From Streptomyces puniciscabiei (GTDB taxonomy: Bacteria > Actinomycetota > Actinomycetes > Streptomycetales > Streptomycetaceae): 64,000 nt of DNA. This document shows positions 17,161-25,860 of the stretch, piece by piece. The stretch lies in assembly GCF_006715785.1 (NCBI RefSeq), contig NZ_VFNX01000001.1, positions 6,180,001-6,244,000 on the forward strand, written 5' to 3'. The stretch's first letter is position 1; the number at the start of each line of letters is the position of its first letter. Both the position numbers and the translations under genes were made by a program. A model generated the notes under the pieces. It was not told the DNA's origin and made no database searches. It worked only from the letters and a program-made list of their open reading frames with translations.

Positions 17161-20100
17161 CCGAACGTCAAGTTCCCGTCGCCGTCGTCGGGATGGCGGT
17201 GCTGCTGCCCGGCGCCCCCGGGCTCGAGGCCTACTGGCGCAACCTGCGCGACGGAGTCGACGCGATCGGCGAGGTCCCCGCGGACCGGTGGGACGCCGAC
17301 TACTACCGGCCCGGCTCGGCCACCGGACCCGCCGCGCCCGACCGGATCTACTGCCGGCGCGGCGGATTCGTGGACGGCCTCGCCGAGGTGGACGTCACCC
17401 GATACGGCATCATGCCCGCCTCGGTGCCCGGCACCGAGCCCGACCAGCTGATCGCCCTCGACGTGGCCGCCGCCGCGCTCGCGGACGCCGGCGGCGAGGA
17501 ACGGCTGCCCGAACGGCACCGGATCGGCGTGGCCCTGGGCCGCGGCGGCTACCTCACCCCCGGCCTGGTCCGCCTCGACCAGCGGGTACGCACGGCCGCG
17601 CAACTCACCCGCACCCTGGGCGAGTTGTTACCCGGCCTCTCCGGGGCCCAACTCGACCGCGTCCGCACGGCGTTCACCGAACGGCTCGGCCCCGACAGCC
17701 CGGAGTCCGCGATCGGCCTGGTCCCCAACCTGGCCGCCTCGCGCATCGCCAACCGGCTCGACCTGCGCGGCCCCGCCTACACCGTGGACGCCGCCTGCGC
17801 CTCCTCCCTGGTCGCCGTGGACCAGGCGGTCACCGCACTCACCACCGGCCGCTGCGACCTGATGCTGGCCGGGGGAGTGCACCACTGCCACGACATCACG
17901 CTCTGGAGCGTCTTCGCGCAACTGCGCGCGCTCTCCCCGAGCCAGCGCATCCGCCCCTTCCACCGTGACGCCGACGGCATCCTCATCGGCGAGGGCACCG
18001 GCGTCGTCGTACTGAAGCGGCTCGCGGACGCCGAACGCGACGGTGACCGGGTGTACGCGGTGATCCGGGGCACCGGCGTGGCGAGCGACGGCCGTACGGC
18101 GTCACCGGCCGCACCCGACCCGGGCGGGCAGACCAGAGCCGTACGCCAGGCCTGGCGGGCCGCCGGGCTCGACCCCGCCGCGCCGGACTCCATCGGCCTG
18201 CTGGAGGCGCACGGCACCGCCACCCCTGCCGGGGACACGGCCGAACTCACCACTCTCGCCGAGGTGTTCGGGCCCGCCCAGGGTATGGGCCGCCGCCCGG
18301 TCCTCGGCTCGGTGAAGTCGATGATCGGCCACACCATGCCGGCCGCCGGGGTGGCCGGGCTGGTCAAGGCCGCCCTCGCCCTCCACCACGGCACCCTCCT
18401 GCCCACCCTCCACTGCGACGACCCCCACCCCGCCCTCGCCGCCACCCGCTTCCGCACACTGGAGCGGGCCCGCCCCTGGGAGACGGACGCCCGCCGGCCG
18501 GTCCGCCGGGCCGCCGTCAACGCGTTCGGCTTCGGCGGGATCAACGCCCATGTGGTGCTGGAGGAGGCACCGGGTTCCGGGTCCGCGCCGGGGGAGAGCG
18601 GACGTGCGCGTGCCGGCCGGGCGGAGGCATCGCGTGTCCGATCGGGGCCTGCGGAGGCAGCAGGGGCGCGGGCCCGTGCGGGCCGGGTGGAGGCCGCGTG
18701 TGCCGGAGCGGCGGCGCGGGAGACAGGGGGGACGGGAGCCGGGGTGCAACCGGGCGAGCGGGACCGGTCGGTGTCGGCCGGCGCCCTGAGTCCCGGATCC
18801 GCGAAGCCGGAGGCCACCCGGCCGCGTTCGGCGCCGGGCGAGGCGCCCGGTGTGCGCCCGGCGTCCCCTCCCGCGCAGGTCACCGAGCCCGAGCGGATCC
18901 TGCTGCTCGCCGCCGACGGCGTGGCGGACCTCGCCGCGCTCCTCGGTGGCGACGACGCGGCCGTCCTGGCCGCCGGACTCGACCCGGACCTGCCGCACGC
19001 CGACGCCGGCCCCGCCCGGCTCGGCATCGTGGCCCCGACCGCCAAGCGGCTCGCGCTGGCCCGCCGGGCCGTCGCCAAGGGGCGCGGCTGGCACGGCCGT
19101 GGCGATGTCTGGTTCCGGCCGCACCCGCTGCTCGGCCCCGCCGGCGGCGGCAGGCTGGCCTTCGTCTTCCCCGGCCTGGAGGGCGACTTCGCGCCCCGTA
19201 CCGACGACATCGCCGCCCACTTCGGCCTCACCCCGCTGCCCGGCGGGGACGTCCGGGTCGGTGATGTGGGCCGGCACGGTTTCGGGGTCGTCGGGGTCGG
19301 CCGCCTGCTGGACCGGGCGCTGCGCCGCATGGGTGTCGTACCGGACGCGGTCGCCGGGCACAGCGTCGGCGAGTGGACGGCCATGGCGGCGGGCGGGCTC
19401 TACGCGCCGGACCAGGTCGACGCGTTCATGGCCGGGTTCGACCCGGACGCCCTCACCGTGCCCGGTCTCACCTTCGCCGCCCTCGGTACCTCGGCCGCGC
19501 ACGTCCGCGCCGCGCTCGCCGAGTCCTGGGCGGACTCCGGGATCGTGCTCTCGCACGACAACGCGCCCCGCCAGTCCATGGTCTGCGGGCCCGGAGCGGC
19601 GGTCGAGGAACTCGTACGGTCCTTGCGTGCGCGGGGCGTGATCTGCCAGGTGCTGCCCTTCCGCTCCGGCTTCCACACGCCGATGCTTCAGCCGTACCTC
19701 GCGCCCATCGAGGAGGCCGCCGGCCGCTTCCGGCTCCATCCGCCGACGGTTCCGGTGTGGTCCGGGACCACCGCCGCGCCGTTCCCGCAGGCCGAAGGTG
19801 CGGTGCGCGAGCTGTTCGTACGGCATCTGCTGGAACCCGTCCGCTTCCGCGAGCTGACCGAGGCCCTGTACGCCGCCGGGCACCGCGTCTTCGTCCAGGT
19901 GGGCCCCGGCCGGCTCACCTCCCTGATCACCGACACCCTCGGCGACCGTGACCACCTGACCGTCGCCGCCAACGCCCCCGAGCGCAGCGGTATGTCCCAA
20001 CTGCGCCGCGTGGCGGTGGCGTTGTGGGCCGCGGGGGCATCGGTGGCACCGGCGGTGCGACGGCACACGGCAGCGACTCCCTCCGTATCCGCGGCGCCGT

Positions 20101-22382
20101 GGACCGCAGCCGCTCCGTCGGCCGTGGCGTCCGGCACCGCAGCGATCACGTCGCCGGTATCTCCCCGTACCGCGGCGACCGCGCCCGCACGTCGCCGTCT
20201 CCCGCCCGTTCGGCTCGACCTCGGCGGCGCCCTGGTCTCGCTGGACGGCCCTGTACTCGACGCACTCCGCGCGGAACTGCGCTCCGCATTCCCTGCCGTG
20301 CGGCCCGCGCCCACGGTTCGCCAGGGGTTGTCCGCCGCCCAGCCCGCGCCCGTGACCGGCCCGCGAGCGCCCGCCGGGCACCCGGCGCCCGGTCACCGCC
20401 CGGGACGCCCGGCCGTCGCGCAACCCGTGCCCGCAGCGGGGCCGAGCGGCGCAGCGCTCGGTGGACTGGAGGGCCTCGCCGCGCACTCCCCGGCCGCCGC
20501 AGAGCTGACCGCCCTGCTGCGGGACACCGCGGACACCGCGGCCGAGCTGATCGCGGCGAGCGCCCGGCGCAACCGGACCGCCACGACCACAGCCACCGCA
20601 GCGACCACGGCCCCCGCGGCTGTCGCCCCGTCCCCGCGGCCCGGCACGCTTCCCACGCGTCCTGCCCCAGCCCCGGCCCCCGCCCCCGCTGCCCCGGCTC
20701 CCGCCGCCCCGGCCCCGGCATCCACCGCCCCCGTGCTCGCCACACCCCCGGTGCGCCCTGCCCCGGCGCCCGGGCCCGTCACGCCGAACCCGACGACGAC
20801 CACCCTCCACGTCTCCCCCCGCACCATGCCCCACCTCCTCGACCACTGCTTCTTCCGGCAACGCCCCGACTGGCCGGACATGGAGGACCGTTGGCCGGTC
20901 GTCCCGGCCACCACGATCGTCCGGCACATGATGGACGCGGCGGAGGCGGCGGTGCCCGGCCTGCGGGCGGTCGCCGTGCGCGAGGCCCGATTCGACCGCT
21001 GGCTCACCGCCGCACCTCCCGTCGACGTACCGGTCACCGTCACCCCGGCCCCCGGCCACCCGGACCGCGTCACCGTCGCGTTCGGCCCCACGGCCCGCGC
21101 CACGGTCGAACTCGCCCGGCGCCACCCCGCACCACCTCCGCCCCGCCCCCTCCCGGACGTCCCCGAGCGCCGCCCGGAGCACACCGCCGCCGAGCTCTAC
21201 CGGGACCGCTGGATGTTCCACGGCCCCGGGTTCCAGGGCCTGACCGACCTCACCGCGATCGGCGAGCGGCACATCCGGGGAGTGATCACCGCGCCCGCCG
21301 CTCCCGGCGCGCTGCTGGACAACGTGGGCCAGCTGCTCGGCTACTGGATCATGGCGACCGGTACGGAGCGGACCGTCGTCTTCCCCGTGCGGATGCGGCA
21401 CCTGCGGTTCCACGGACCGCACCCGGCACCCGGCACGGAGGTGGGCTGTGTGCTGCGGATCACCTCGCTGACGGACACCGTCCTGGAGGCCGACGCGGAG
21501 CTCACCGTCGGCGGCCGGGTGTGGGCGGTGATCGGCGGCTGGCAGGACCGCCGCTTCGACAACGACCCCACCACCCGCCCGGTCGAACGCTTCCCGGAGC
21601 GCAACACCCTCTCCCAGGCCATGCCCGGCGGCTGGACGCTGGTGCACGAGCGCTGGCCCGACCTCGCCTCCCGTGAGCTGATCATGCGCAACTCGCTCGG
21701 CGGCGCCGAACGGGCCGAGTACGCCGCACGCCCGCCGCGCGGCCGCCGGCAGTGGCTGCTCGGCCGGATCGCCGTCAAGGACGCCGTGCGGCAGTGGCTC
21801 TGGCAGCACGCCGAAGGCCCCGTCTTCCCGGCCGAACTGCGCGTGCGCAACGACGAGTTGGGGCGTCCGTACGTCACCGGCGCACACGGCCGGACCCCGC
21901 CCCCGCTGGACGTCTCGCTCGCCCACCGCGCCGAGGCGGCCGTGGCGATCGTCCGGCCGCACAGCCCGCGGCCCGGCCCCGGCATCGACATCGAGGAGGT
22001 CACCGAGCGCGACCGGGCGACCCTCGCCACCGCGCTCGGCCCGGCCGAACTCCGCCTGCTGCGCGCCAGCGCCGCGGAGGGCGGGGAAGCGGTGTGGTTC
22101 ACCCGGTTCTGGGCAGCCAAGGAGGCCGTGGCCAAGGCCGAGGGCGTCGGATTCGGCGGTCGGCCACGGGACTTCGCGGTGCTGGAGACCGCGCCGGACG
22201 GCAGCCGGCTACTGGTCTCCGGCCGCCTGGAGCGCGTCCACACCGTGCACTGCGCACCGGTGGCCAACCCGCCCGGCCTGCCGAAGCGCACCTACGTGGT
22301 GGCCTGGACGACCGGGCCCGGAGCCGACGACGGACACATCCACGAAGCACCCGACGACGCAGCCGAGGAGTTCCCCCGATGA
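17157..22382 (+). CDS. PUFA-synthase-like second subunit: KS-AT-DH-PPTase
   Basis: A 1741-aa partner of the preceding synthase. The start is the ATG in the ATGA overlap. The ketosynthase (7-470) has Cys214, His352 and His392. An Arg/Gly/Ala-rich linker follows. The acyltransferase (about 666-950) has GHSVGE (Ser736) and GFHTP (His840) but FPGLEGD instead of FPGQGS, like PfaB-type ATs. After a Pro/Ala/Thr linker comes a double-hotdog dehydratase (about 1215-1470) with His1230 and Asp1388. The C terminus is an Sfp/PfaE-type phosphopantetheinyl transferase with GIDIEEV (1609) and WAAKEAVAK (1652), which would activate the ACPs of this pathway. No thioesterase is present. A TTA codon lies at 17628-17630 (Leu158). 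Confidence 0.9.
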   Translation: MTERQVPVAVVGMAVLLPGAPGLEAYWRNLRDGVDAIGEVPADRWDADYYRPGSATGPAAPDRIYCRRGGFVDGLAEVDVTRYGIMPASVPGTEPDQLIALDVAAAALADAGGEERLPERHRIGVALGRGGYLTPGLVRLDQRVRTAAQLTRTLGELLPGLSGAQLDRVRTAFTERLGPDSPESAIGLVPNLAASRIANRLDLRGPAYTVDAACASSLVAVDQAVTALTTGRCDLMLAGGVHHCHDITLWSVFAQLRALSPSQRIRPFHRDADGILIGEGTGVVVLKRLADAERDGDRVYAVIRGTGVASDGRTASPAAPDPGGQTRAVRQAWRAAGLDPAAPDSIGLLEAHGTATPAGDTAELTTLAEVFGPAQGMGRRPVLGSVKSMIGHTMPAAGVAGLVKAALALHHGTLLPTLHCDDPHPALAATRFRTLERARPWETDARRPVRRAAVNAFGFGGINAHVVLEEAPGSGSAPGESGRARAGRAEASRVRSGPAEAAGARARAGRVEAACAGAAARETGGTGAGVQPGERDRSVSAGALSPGSAKPEATRPRSAPGEAPGVRPASPPAQVTEPERILLLAADGVADLAALLGGDDAAVLAAGLDPDLPHADAGPARLGIVAPTAKRLALARRAVAKGRGWHGRGDVWFRPHPLLGPAGGGRLAFVFPGLEGDFAPRTDDIAAHFGLTPLPGGDVRVGDVGRHGFGVVGVGRLLDRALRRMGVVPDAVAGHSVGEWTAMAAGGLYAPDQVDAFMAGFDPDALTVPGLTFAALGTSAAHVRAALAESWADSGIVLSHDNAPRQSMVCGPGAAVEELVRSLRARGVICQVLPFRSGFHTPMLQPYLAPIEEAAGRFRLHPPTVPVWSGTTAAPFPQAEGAVRELFVRHLLEPVRFRELTEALYAAGHRVFVQVGPGRLTSLITDTLGDRDHLTVAANAPERSGMSQLRRVAVALWAAGASVAPAVRRHTAATPSVSAAPWTAAAPSAVASGTAAITSPVSPRTAATAPARRRLPPVRLDLGGALVSLDGPVLDALRAELRSAFPAVRPAPTVRQGLSAAQPAPVTGPRAPAGHPAPGHRPGRPAVAQPVPAAGPSGAALGGLEGLAAHSPAAAELTALLRDTADTAAELIAASARRNRTATTTATAATTAPAAVAPSPRPGTLPTRPAPAPAPAPAAPAPAAPAPASTAPVLATPPVRPAPAPGPVTPNPTTTTLHVSPRTMPHLLDHCFFRQRPDWPDMEDRWPVVPATTIVRHMMDAAEAAVPGLRAVAVREARFDRWLTAAPPVDVPVTVTPAPGHPDRVTVAFGPTARATVELARRHPAPPPPRPLPDVPERRPEHTAAELYRDRWMFHGPGFQGLTDLTAIGERHIRGVITAPAAPGALLDNVGQLLGYWIMATGTERTVVFPVRMRHLRFHGPHPAPGTEVGCVLRITSLTDTVLEADAELTVGGRVWAVIGGWQDRRFDNDPTTRPVERFPERNTLSQAMPGGWTLVHERWPDLASRELIMRNSLGGAERAEYAARPPRGRRQWLLGRIAVKDAVRQWLWQHAEGPVFPAELRVRNDELGRPYVTGAHGRTPPPLDVSLAHRAEAAVAIVRPHSPRPGPGIDIEEVTERDRATLATALGPAELRLLRASAAEGGEAVWFTRFWAAKEAVAKAEGVGFGGRPRDFAVLETAPDGSRLLVSGRLERVHTVHCAPVANPPGLPKRTYVVAWTTGPGADDGHIHEAPDDAAEEFPR
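17628..17630 (+). promoter_or_regulatory. Rare TTA leucine codon (bldA target) in second synthase
   Basis: Codon 158 of the second synthase is TTA, within GELLPGL. In Streptomyces TTA is read only by the bldA tRNA, whose activity rises late in development. It is in frame and far from either end, so full translation of this gene and of the coupled genes behind it would need bldA. Confidence 0.75.
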
Positions 22383-22699
22383 ACCCCACCCAGCCGGCCC
22401 CGGCGCAGTCCACCGCCGACACCGTGCTCGCCGACCTCACCGGCATGCTCCGCACCGTGCTCGCGGAGTACGGCGACGACGACGTGGTCATCGGCCTGTC
22501 CACCACCTTCAACCGTGACCTGGAGCTGGAGAGCATCGACCTGGTCACCCTGGCCGGGCTGCTGGAGGAGCGCTACGGGCAGCGGGTCAACCTGGCCGAG
22601 TTCCTGGCAGGCATGGAGTTCGACGAGATCATCGAGCTGACCGTCGGCCAACTCGTGGAGTACGTCGTCCGGAGCCTGCGGACCACGCAGGCGGGCTGA
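22379..22699 (+). CDS. Free-standing acyl carrier protein
   Basis: A 106-aa protein whose ATG overlaps the previous stop by 4 bp. The four-helix ACP core carries the phosphopantetheine serine in LELESIDLVTL (Ser52), followed by EERYGQRVNLAEF. The DLELESIDLV form is like carrier proteins that act in trans rather than the DSIKR type inside the first synthase. It probably carries a starter, a finished chain or a modifying step for this pathway, and is primed by the PPTase fused to the second synthase. Confidence 0.88.
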   Translation: MNPTQPAPAQSTADTVLADLTGMLRTVLAEYGDDDVVIGLSTTFNRDLELESIDLVTLAGLLEERYGQRVNLAEFLAGMEFDEIIELTVGQLVEYVVRSLRTTQAG

Positions 22700-22702
22700 G
22701 CC

Positions 22703-23503
22703 GTGGCGATGGCCGACGCCGGCGGGATCCGGCTGCACGTCCAGCGCACGGGCCCGGCCGACGGCCGCGTCCCGCACGCCACGGTCGTCCTGGTGCACGG
22801 GCTGCTCACCGACAGCCTGGCCAGCTACTACTTCACCGTCGCGCCCGCGTTCGCCGCGGCCGGTCTCGACGTGGTCATGTACGACCTGCGCGGCCACGGC
22901 CGCAGTGAGCGCCCGTCGCACGGCTACACCCTCGACCACAACATCGACGACCTGGAGGCCCTCCTCGACCGGCTGGCCGTCACCGGGCCCGTCCACCTCG
23001 TCGGCAACTCCTACGGCGGCACGATCGCCTTCGGCTTCGCCGCCCGTCACCCGGAGCGCACGTCCAGTCTGACGCTGATCGAGTCCGAGCCCGCGACCCC
23101 CGCCTGGGCGGCGAAACTCGGCCGCATCCTCGACCGGGTCATGACCGAACTCGCCCACAACGAGCCGGACGCGATCGCCTGGATCACCACCCACCGGGGC
23201 CACAACACCGCCCGGCTGGCCAAGGGCGCGGCCCGGCTCGCCCGGGAGACCACCCTCGGCCGGGACATCCCCGCCAGCCGGGTGCTGACCGAGGCCGCGA
23301 TCAGGGCCGTACGCTGCCCGGTCCTCGGCGTGTACGGCGGTGAGTCGGACCTCGTGGGGCTGGTGCCGCTGATGCGGGGGCTGCTGACCGACTACCGGGC
23401 GGTGGTGCTGCCCGGGCACGAGCACTCGGTGCTGGTCGAGGCGCCGACGGACGTGGGCGGGCACGTTCTGGACCTGATCGGCGCCGGGGCGGGGGTGCGA
23501 TGA
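22703..23503 (+). CDS. Alpha/beta hydrolase of the lipid synthase operon
   Basis: A 266-aa alpha/beta hydrolase from GTG 22703, three bases after the ACP stop. The oxyanion region VLVHGL (about residues 29-34), the RGHGRS turn, the nucleophile elbow GNSYGG (Ser103) and a late histidine in GHEHS (His239 or 241) are visible. The two synthases lack a thioesterase domain, so this protein is the natural candidate to release or transfer the acyl chain. That role is inference. It ends in a 4-bp overlap with the glycosyltransferase. Confidence 0.85.
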   Translation: MAMADAGGIRLHVQRTGPADGRVPHATVVLVHGLLTDSLASYYFTVAPAFAAAGLDVVMYDLRGHGRSERPSHGYTLDHNIDDLEALLDRLAVTGPVHLVGNSYGGTIAFGFAARHPERTSSLTLIESEPATPAWAAKLGRILDRVMTELAHNEPDAIAWITTHRGHNTARLAKGAARLARETTLGRDIPASRVLTEAAIRAVRCPVLGVYGGESDLVGLVPLMRGLLTDYRAVVLPGHEHSVLVEAPTDVGGHVLDLIGAGAGVR

Positions 23504-24681
23504 GCGCCTTCCTCTTCGTGGTGCCGCCGCTGACCGGGCACGTCAACCCGGCCGTCGGCGTCGCCGCCCGGCTGGCCGCCCACGGGCACCGGGTGGCCTG
23601 GGTGTGCGCGGACCCGGCGCTGGTCCGGCGGCTCGCCGGCGCGGACGCCGAGGTGTTCGGCTGCGCGGGCCCGGTGCCGGGCGCCGAGGGCGCCGTACGG
23701 CCGCCGGACCTGCGCGGCGCGGAGGCGCTGAAGTTCCTGTGGGAGTGGTATCTGCTGCCGCTCGCCGACGCCATGGCGCCGGGTGCCCGGGCGGCGGCCG
23801 AGGCGTTCCGCCCGGACGTGGTGGTGGCCGACCAGCAGGCCTTCGCCGGCGCCCTGGTGGCCGAACGCCTCGGACTGCCCTGGGCCACCTCGGCCACCAC
23901 CTCGGCGGAGTTCACCGGTGCCTACGACGGCCTGCCGAAAATCGCCGACTGGCTGCGGGACCGGCTGACCGAGCTGCGCACCCGCATCGGCGACCCGTCC
24001 GGCACCACGGACCCCCGCTCCTCCCCCCATCTCCTGCTGATCTTCAGCACACCCGAACTCATCGGCCCGCCGGCTCCGTTGGCGCCGCACATCCACTACG
24101 TCGGGCCCTCCCTCGCCGGCCGCCCGGCGGGCCCCGGTTTCCCCTGGGAACTGCTGGACCAGCCCCGGGCGAAGGTCCTGGTGACCCTGGGCACGGCGAA
24201 CGCCGACGCGGGCGGCCGGTTCCTCGCCGAGTGCCTCACCGCGCTGCGGGAACGCGCCGACCGGGTGCAGGCGGTGATCGCCGACCCGGGCGGCGCGCTC
24301 GTGGTGCCGCCCGGCGACAAGGACGTCCTGGTCCTTCCGTGCGTGCCCCAACTCGCCCTGTTGGAGCGCATGGACGCCGTCGTCTGCCACGCCGGACACA
24401 ACACCGTGTGCGAGGCCCTGTGGCACGGCGTCCCGCTCGTCGTCGCGCCCATCCGCGACGACCAGCCCGTGGTGGCCGGACAGGTCGTGGACGCCGGGGC
24501 CGGTGTCCGGGTCCGCTTCGGCCGGGTCCGGGCGGACCGGCTGGGCGCGGCCCTCGACACCGTCCTCACCGATCCCGGCCACCGGGCCGCCGCCGCCCGG
24601 ATCCGCAGCGCGTTCCGCGCGGCGGGCGGCGCCCGGGCCGCGGCGGCCCACCTCGAACGACTCGCAGCGGAGAGCCGATGA
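23500..24681 (+). CDS. UGT/MGT-type glycosyltransferase (GT1 family)
   Basis: A 393-aa GT-B glycosyltransferase. The N-terminal acceptor domain opens with VVPPLTGHVNP, where His14 matches the catalytic base of GT1 enzymes. The C-terminal donor domain has the signature CHAGHNTVCEALWHGVPLVV (about residues 298-317) and IRDDQ. It should transfer a nucleotide-activated sugar to a lipophilic acceptor, most simply the hydroxylated chain made by the upstream synthases. The sugar cannot be read from the sequence. It overlaps both neighbours by 4 bp. Confidence 0.9.
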   Translation: MSAFLFVVPPLTGHVNPAVGVAARLAAHGHRVAWVCADPALVRRLAGADAEVFGCAGPVPGAEGAVRPPDLRGAEALKFLWEWYLLPLADAMAPGARAAAEAFRPDVVVADQQAFAGALVAERLGLPWATSATTSAEFTGAYDGLPKIADWLRDRLTELRTRIGDPSGTTDPRSSPHLLLIFSTPELIGPPAPLAPHIHYVGPSLAGRPAGPGFPWELLDQPRAKVLVTLGTANADAGGRFLAECLTALRERADRVQAVIADPGGALVVPPGDKDVLVLPCVPQLALLERMDAVVCHAGHNTVCEALWHGVPLVVAPIRDDQPVVAGQVVDAGAGVRVRFGRVRADRLGAALDTVLTDPGHRAAAARIRSAFRAAGGARAAAAHLERLAAESR

Positions 24682-25835
24682 GCGACCACGCCGGAAACAA
24701 GACCGAGAACGGCGAAGAGAAGGCCAAGAGCGACGAGAAGAAGCCCAAGAGCGACGAGAAGAAGGCCGAGGGTGCCGGGAACGCCAGGAGGGCGCGGATC
24801 GCCGCCCTGCGCCCCGGCTACCAGAGGGATCTGGCGCCCGGCACGGACCGGTTCTTCGCCGCCCGCCGCCCCGACTGCCCCTGGTGCGGCTCGGACCGGC
24901 TGCACACCCGCCTGCGCACCACCGACCTTCTCCAGCACAAGCCCGGCCGCTTCACCCTGGACCGCTGCGCCGACTGCGGCCACATCTTCCAGAACCCCCG
25001 ACTGACCGCCGAAGGCCTGGAGTTCTACTACCGGGACTTCTACGACGGCCTCGGCGAACAGCGCATGAGCGGCACCTTCGGCGGCCGTGCCGCCATGTAC
25101 CGGGCCCGCGCCGAGGCGATGCTCCCGCACGATCCCACCCCGAAGACATGGCTGGACGTCGGCACCGGGCACGGCCACTTCTGCGCGACGGCCCGCACCG
25201 TCCTGCCCGGCACCACCTTCGACGGGCTCGACTTCACCGACGGTGTCGAACTCGCCGTCCGTGAGGGCCGTGTGGACCGTGCCCACCGCGGCGCCTTCCC
25301 CGATCTCGCGCCCGAACTCGCCGCCCGCTACGACGTGGTGAGCATGTTCCACTACCTGGAGCACAGCACCGACCCGGACCGCGAACTGCGCGCCGCCCAC
25401 CAGGCCGTACGCCCCGGCGGCCACCTCGTCGTCGAGGTGCCGGACCCGGAGAGCCGCTACGCCCGGCTGCTCGGCCGCTGGTGGCTGCCCTGGCTCCAGC
25501 CCCAGCACCTGCACCTCATGCCGGTCGCGGGTCTGAGGCGGCGGCTGACCGAGCGGGGCTTCACGGTGGTCGCCGAGCAGCACGCCGCGGCGCACGACCC
25601 GGTCGACCTGCTGGCCGCGGTCTGGCTGGCCCTCGACCACACCGCCCCGCGCGAGGACGCCCCCTGGCTGCCCGAGCCGCCCGGCGCCCTGCGCCGCGCC
25701 GCGCGCACCGCACTCCTCCTCGCCGGCGTGCCGGCGCTCCTCACGGCGACACTCCTCGACCGGTTCGCGATCCGGCCCCTGTCCCACCGCCTCGGCCTGT
25801 CCAACGCCTACCGCCTGGTGGCGCGCCGTGAGTGA
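24678..25835 (+). CDS. Zinc-ribbon SAM-dependent methyltransferase
   Basis: A 385-aa protein, last gene of the operon, with an ATGA overlap to the glycosyltransferase. Residues 1-33 are a highly charged tail with two copies of KSDEKK, encoded by an exact repeat of 18 bases. A zinc ribbon CPWCGS...CADCGH (about 68-97) precedes the class I methyltransferase domain with motif I LDVGTGHGHF (near 157) and a FHYLEH motif (near 225). The same zinc-ribbon plus Methyltransf_23 layout occurs in sugar and lipid modifying enzymes. Its target is probably the sugar or chain of the operon product. Confidence 0.85.
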   Translation: MSDHAGNKTENGEEKAKSDEKKPKSDEKKAEGAGNARRARIAALRPGYQRDLAPGTDRFFAARRPDCPWCGSDRLHTRLRTTDLLQHKPGRFTLDRCADCGHIFQNPRLTAEGLEFYYRDFYDGLGEQRMSGTFGGRAAMYRARAEAMLPHDPTPKTWLDVGTGHGHFCATARTVLPGTTFDGLDFTDGVELAVREGRVDRAHRGAFPDLAPELAARYDVVSMFHYLEHSTDPDRELRAAHQAVRPGGHLVVEVPDPESRYARLLGRWWLPWLQPQHLHLMPVAGLRRRLTERGFTVVAEQHAAAHDPVDLLAAVWLALDHTAPREDAPWLPEPPGALRRAARTALLLAGVPALLTATLLDRFAIRPLSHRLGLSNAYRLVARRE

Positions 25836-25846
25836 CCGGGACTCAC
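25828..25846. terminator. Hairpin between the lipid operon and the convergent membrane gene
   Basis: GTGAGT (25828-25833) pairs with ACTCAC (25841-25846) around a seven-base loop. It spans the methyltransferase stop codon and lies 15 bases from the stop of the opposing gene, so it could serve both. Confidence 0.4.
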
Positions 25847-25860
25847 CGCACCGTGGTGAC

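Noticed and set aside
14365..21962. Long minus-strand frames opposite the two synthases
   Set aside because: Same reason: they mirror intact catalytic domains and show no family features or ribosome binding sites.
10147..22699. An enediyne PKS cluster
   Set aside because: The DH-PPTase end is similar in layout, but the synthase is split in two proteins, carries NPD reductase domains, and none of the usual enediyne cassette or thioesterase genes are present.
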